The translations under genes and the position numbers were made by a program. From Betaproteobacteria bacterium RIFCSPLOWO2_02_FULL_63_19 (GTDB taxonomy: Bacteria > Pseudomonadota > Gammaproteobacteria > Burkholderiales > SG8-39), in contig MEQX01000004.1 of the NCBI GenBank assembly GCA_001770415.1, forward strand, positions 57,305 to 121,304: a stretch of DNA of 64,000 nt. Reading direction: 5' to 3'. A model generated the notes under the pieces. That model searched no databases. It was not told where the DNA came from and saw only the letters and a program-made list of their open reading frames with translations. Below, piece by piece: positions 62,253 to 64,000 of this stretch. Each line of letters begins with the position of its first letter. The stretch's first letter is position 1.

Positions 62253-63977
62253 TCAATAGTCTTGCTTCGATGCCTTCTTTGCGCGCCAAAGCCTCAGCGT
62301 TCCGTCATCGATTCTTAGTCCAACAAGGGCGGATTTCACTCCGCTTGAAGGGTCATAGTCACGCGACGATCGGTACTTCCGAAGCGTCACCGTGAAAACA
62401 AGTCGCCGATTGAGCGTGGACAATGCCGCAGCAAGCCAATTGGGCGAAGCCCATAAAATCTCACCATCCTCATGACGACGAGATCGGCTATCGGGATCGG
62501 GTTTCCAACTACCCCAGACCTGGCTTCTCAGAGCGAAATGTCCATCAGGCGTACGCCAATCAACGCTATTTGGCTCATTCACCAACTCCAGGCTCTTCGT
62601 GAGGTCGATTCCGAGACGCGGTCTGCCGCCCGGTCCCTTCGCGGCGATTTCGTCGCCCTCGTCGATACCTAGACTGTGGGTCTCGGGTGCCCATATCAGT
62701 GGAGCGAAAGGACTCGCCCGACGATAGCGGTGGTCGTAATACCCCCCGTCCCAAAACTCCGGCAGCCAAAAATCATGGCTGGGTTGCTTGGAAAATGCAG
62801 AGCAGCGCCCAATGGCGCCTTTTCGCTCCGTCAATGCGGACGTGATGCTTACTGCCACGCCATCAGGCGATGACCAGCGCCCATACAATGGAATCAGGGC
62901 GTCGACAGCGGTGTCCACGAAGCCCAATTTCCGCAGCACTGTTTGTTGATCCTGCAGCGTTTCTTGCTGGCCGATCCGTTTAGCTAGCAGATCTTCTTTC
63001 GCCTGCTGTGGAACAGGATCCTTCCGATCCGACAGCCACGAACCGTCATCGAATGTGACATCGTAGCGATCGCGCCACTCCAGCCAAGGTGAGCCGCCGC
63101 CGGTCTCATAGCTCCGAACGACCACCGCCAGCGTCTTTGAAAGGCTGGTGGCAGCGTTAAGCAATGCGTGTCTTTGAATGTGCTCCCGGTAGAACTCATA
63201 TCGATCGCCCAGGTCCCACCGGTACCGCTCGCGGCCCGGGAAAAAATCCAGCGAGGTGGCCTCCGGCCATCGGCGCGTAATCTCAGCCGCAATTGCATCT
63301 TCGATCGTTGCCTGCGAGACATTGAACAGATGAGCTAAGGTGCTGACCTCGCTTTTATTGAACTCATAGTCGAAGCGAAAGCCCGATGTCGGTTTCGTAA
63401 CACTCGGGGGGGAGTCGCTGGTAACAATGCCGCACTGAGGCTGGTCGATCTCATCGAGCAACGCCTCCAACTCCGTGTCGCGCTCTCCCCCCTTACTTAT
63501 GTGTCCCAGACACCTGGCGACGTGGACTTTATCGATGACGTGCAGGTCGCTTCGTTGAGCGAGAATTAGCAGCTTGGGTCGAAGGGTCCACATGGCTTGT
63601 CCGTGGCGCAAGGCGGCCCGCGCCAGACCCATCAGCAACCACTGCTGGGAATTTTGGAACGAAAGCTTCCGATCCGTCGATGCCAGGGCCGGGACTTCTC
63701 TTTGGTCGAAGCGGTCAAGCAATAGGTTGAGGTCGTCGCTGAGCCCCAACTCGACAAGTGTGTTCAGCCCACTCGCGACCGTCCAGCGAACATAGGCATC
63801 GTCCTCGCCGAGGAGGTGCCAAATGACGTCGGCAATGAACTCTACCTCGCCCCCCCCGATTGCTTGCTCAGGGCGGAATGGTCCCTCTCCGATCTCATCG
63901 GCGATGCGAGATGCCGGCCCGGACAGCAGTAACTCCAGCGCGTCGAGACCCCCCTGTGCCAATATGACGTGAGACAC
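62253..63977 (-). CDS. Large protein of unknown function, possibly the tail of a larger one
   Basis: Not recognised with confidence. The 574-residue product starts at a GTG immediately after an in-frame TAG (63980-63978). Residues about 1-190 are helical and look like HEAT-type repeats (VIWHLLGEDDAYVRWTVASGLNTLVELG, NSQQWLLMGLARAALRHG, KVHVARCLGHI). Residues about 200-574 are a mixed domain rich in Trp and Tyr (DLGDRYEFYREHIQRHA, WGSWKPDP, LWASPNWLAA). This layout recalls C-terminal parts of very large ATPase-type bacterial defence proteins, which is a guess. Local G+C is visibly lower than in the operon to the left. Confidence 0.6.
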   Translation of the reverse strand: MSHVILAQGGLDALELLLSGPASRIADEIGEGPFRPEQAIGGGEVEFIADVIWHLLGEDDAYVRWTVASGLNTLVELGLSDDLNLLLDRFDQREVPALASTDRKLSFQNSQQWLLMGLARAALRHGQAMWTLRPKLLILAQRSDLHVIDKVHVARCLGHISKGGERDTELEALLDEIDQPQCGIVTSDSPPSVTKPTSGFRFDYEFNKSEVSTLAHLFNVSQATIEDAIAAEITRRWPEATSLDFFPGRERYRWDLGDRYEFYREHIQRHALLNAATSLSKTLAVVVRSYETGGGSPWLEWRDRYDVTFDDGSWLSDRKDPVPQQAKEDLLAKRIGQQETLQDQQTVLRKLGFVDTAVDALIPLYGRWSSPDGVAVSITSALTERKGAIGRCSAFSKQPSHDFWLPEFWDGGYYDHRYRRASPFAPLIWAPETHSLGIDEGDEIAAKGPGGRPRLGIDLTKSLELVNEPNSVDWRTPDGHFALRSQVWGSWKPDPDSRSRRHEDGEILWASPNWLAAALSTLNRRLVFTVTLRKYRSSRDYDPSSGVKSALVGLRIDDGTLRLWRAKKASKQDY

Positions 63978-64000
63978 CTACCTCTGACCAATTAGAGTAG

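Overview
The window is about 64 kb of chromosome from a Gram-negative, most likely betaproteobacterial, organism. The evidence is gene order (folP-ftsH-rlmE beside yhbY, greA and carBA; dapB-bamE divergent from fur; pgeF-rluD divergent from bamD), the outer-membrane assembly lipoproteins BamD and BamE, and a type IV MSHA-like minor pilin operon. Most genes are G+C rich and tightly packed, with many 4-base ATGA/GTGA stop/start overlaps. No rRNA, tRNA or CRISPR array was recognised.

Layout. Bases 1-9.2 kb are housekeeping: folP (cut by the left edge), ftsH, rlmE, yhbY, greA, carB, carA. Bases 9.3-13.2 kb hold a membrane histidine kinase followed by an unusual receiver / class III nucleotide cyclase / Ser-Thr kinase fusion. 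Bases 13.3-19.9 kb hold dapB, bamE, fur, dodecin, sixA, ppx and ppk. Bases 19.9-24 kb hold a small metabolic cluster of unknown pathway: an M24-fold protein with altered metal ligands, an epimerase, a cupin and a dihydroxyphthalate-decarboxylase-like protein. Bases 24-32.3 kb hold mshQPODC (written in map order), pgeF, rluD and bamD. An IS1182-type element with 20-bp perfect inverted repeats (32.57-34.19 kb) sits beside a hairpin and a gene remnant. Next come a DinG/YoaA-type helicase, an NlpC/P60 lipoprotein, a TonB-like protein, a Mesh1-type alarmone hydrolase and an old-yellow-enzyme relative.

Bases 40.6-56.6 kb form the most specialised block: anaerobic aromatic metabolism. Reading rightward, bcrC-bcrB-bcrA-bcrD-fdx encode an ATP-dependent (class I) benzoyl-CoA reductase and its ferredoxin. 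Divergently, korA-korB and a rubrerythrin/ferritin-like gene encode a 2-oxoacid:ferredoxin oxidoreductase, which would supply reduced ferredoxin, and a possible oxygen-defence protein. Behind these, livKHMGF encode a branched-chain-type ABC importer whose promoter carries an FNR/FixK-type dyad. Past fdx lie a tandem-GNAT gene and a GNAT-Rrf2 pair that resembles BadL-BadM, the regulatory pair of benzoyl-CoA reductase genes in Rhodopseudomonas. A 28-bp near-palindrome covers the -10 of the predicted bcr promoter. The benzoate-CoA ligase and the later ring-cleavage genes are not in the window.

Bases 56.6-64 kb are accessory: a UbiD C-terminal fragment, an AbiE-like toxin-antitoxin pair with its own operator, a very G+C-rich operon for molybdenum-cofactor sulfuration (two XdhC halves, a cysteine desulfurase, an IscU/SufU-like scaffold), an SDR lacking the catalytic tyrosine, a gap of about 485 bases without a recognised gene, and a large unknown protein at lower G+C that may be the tail of a larger, defence-type protein.
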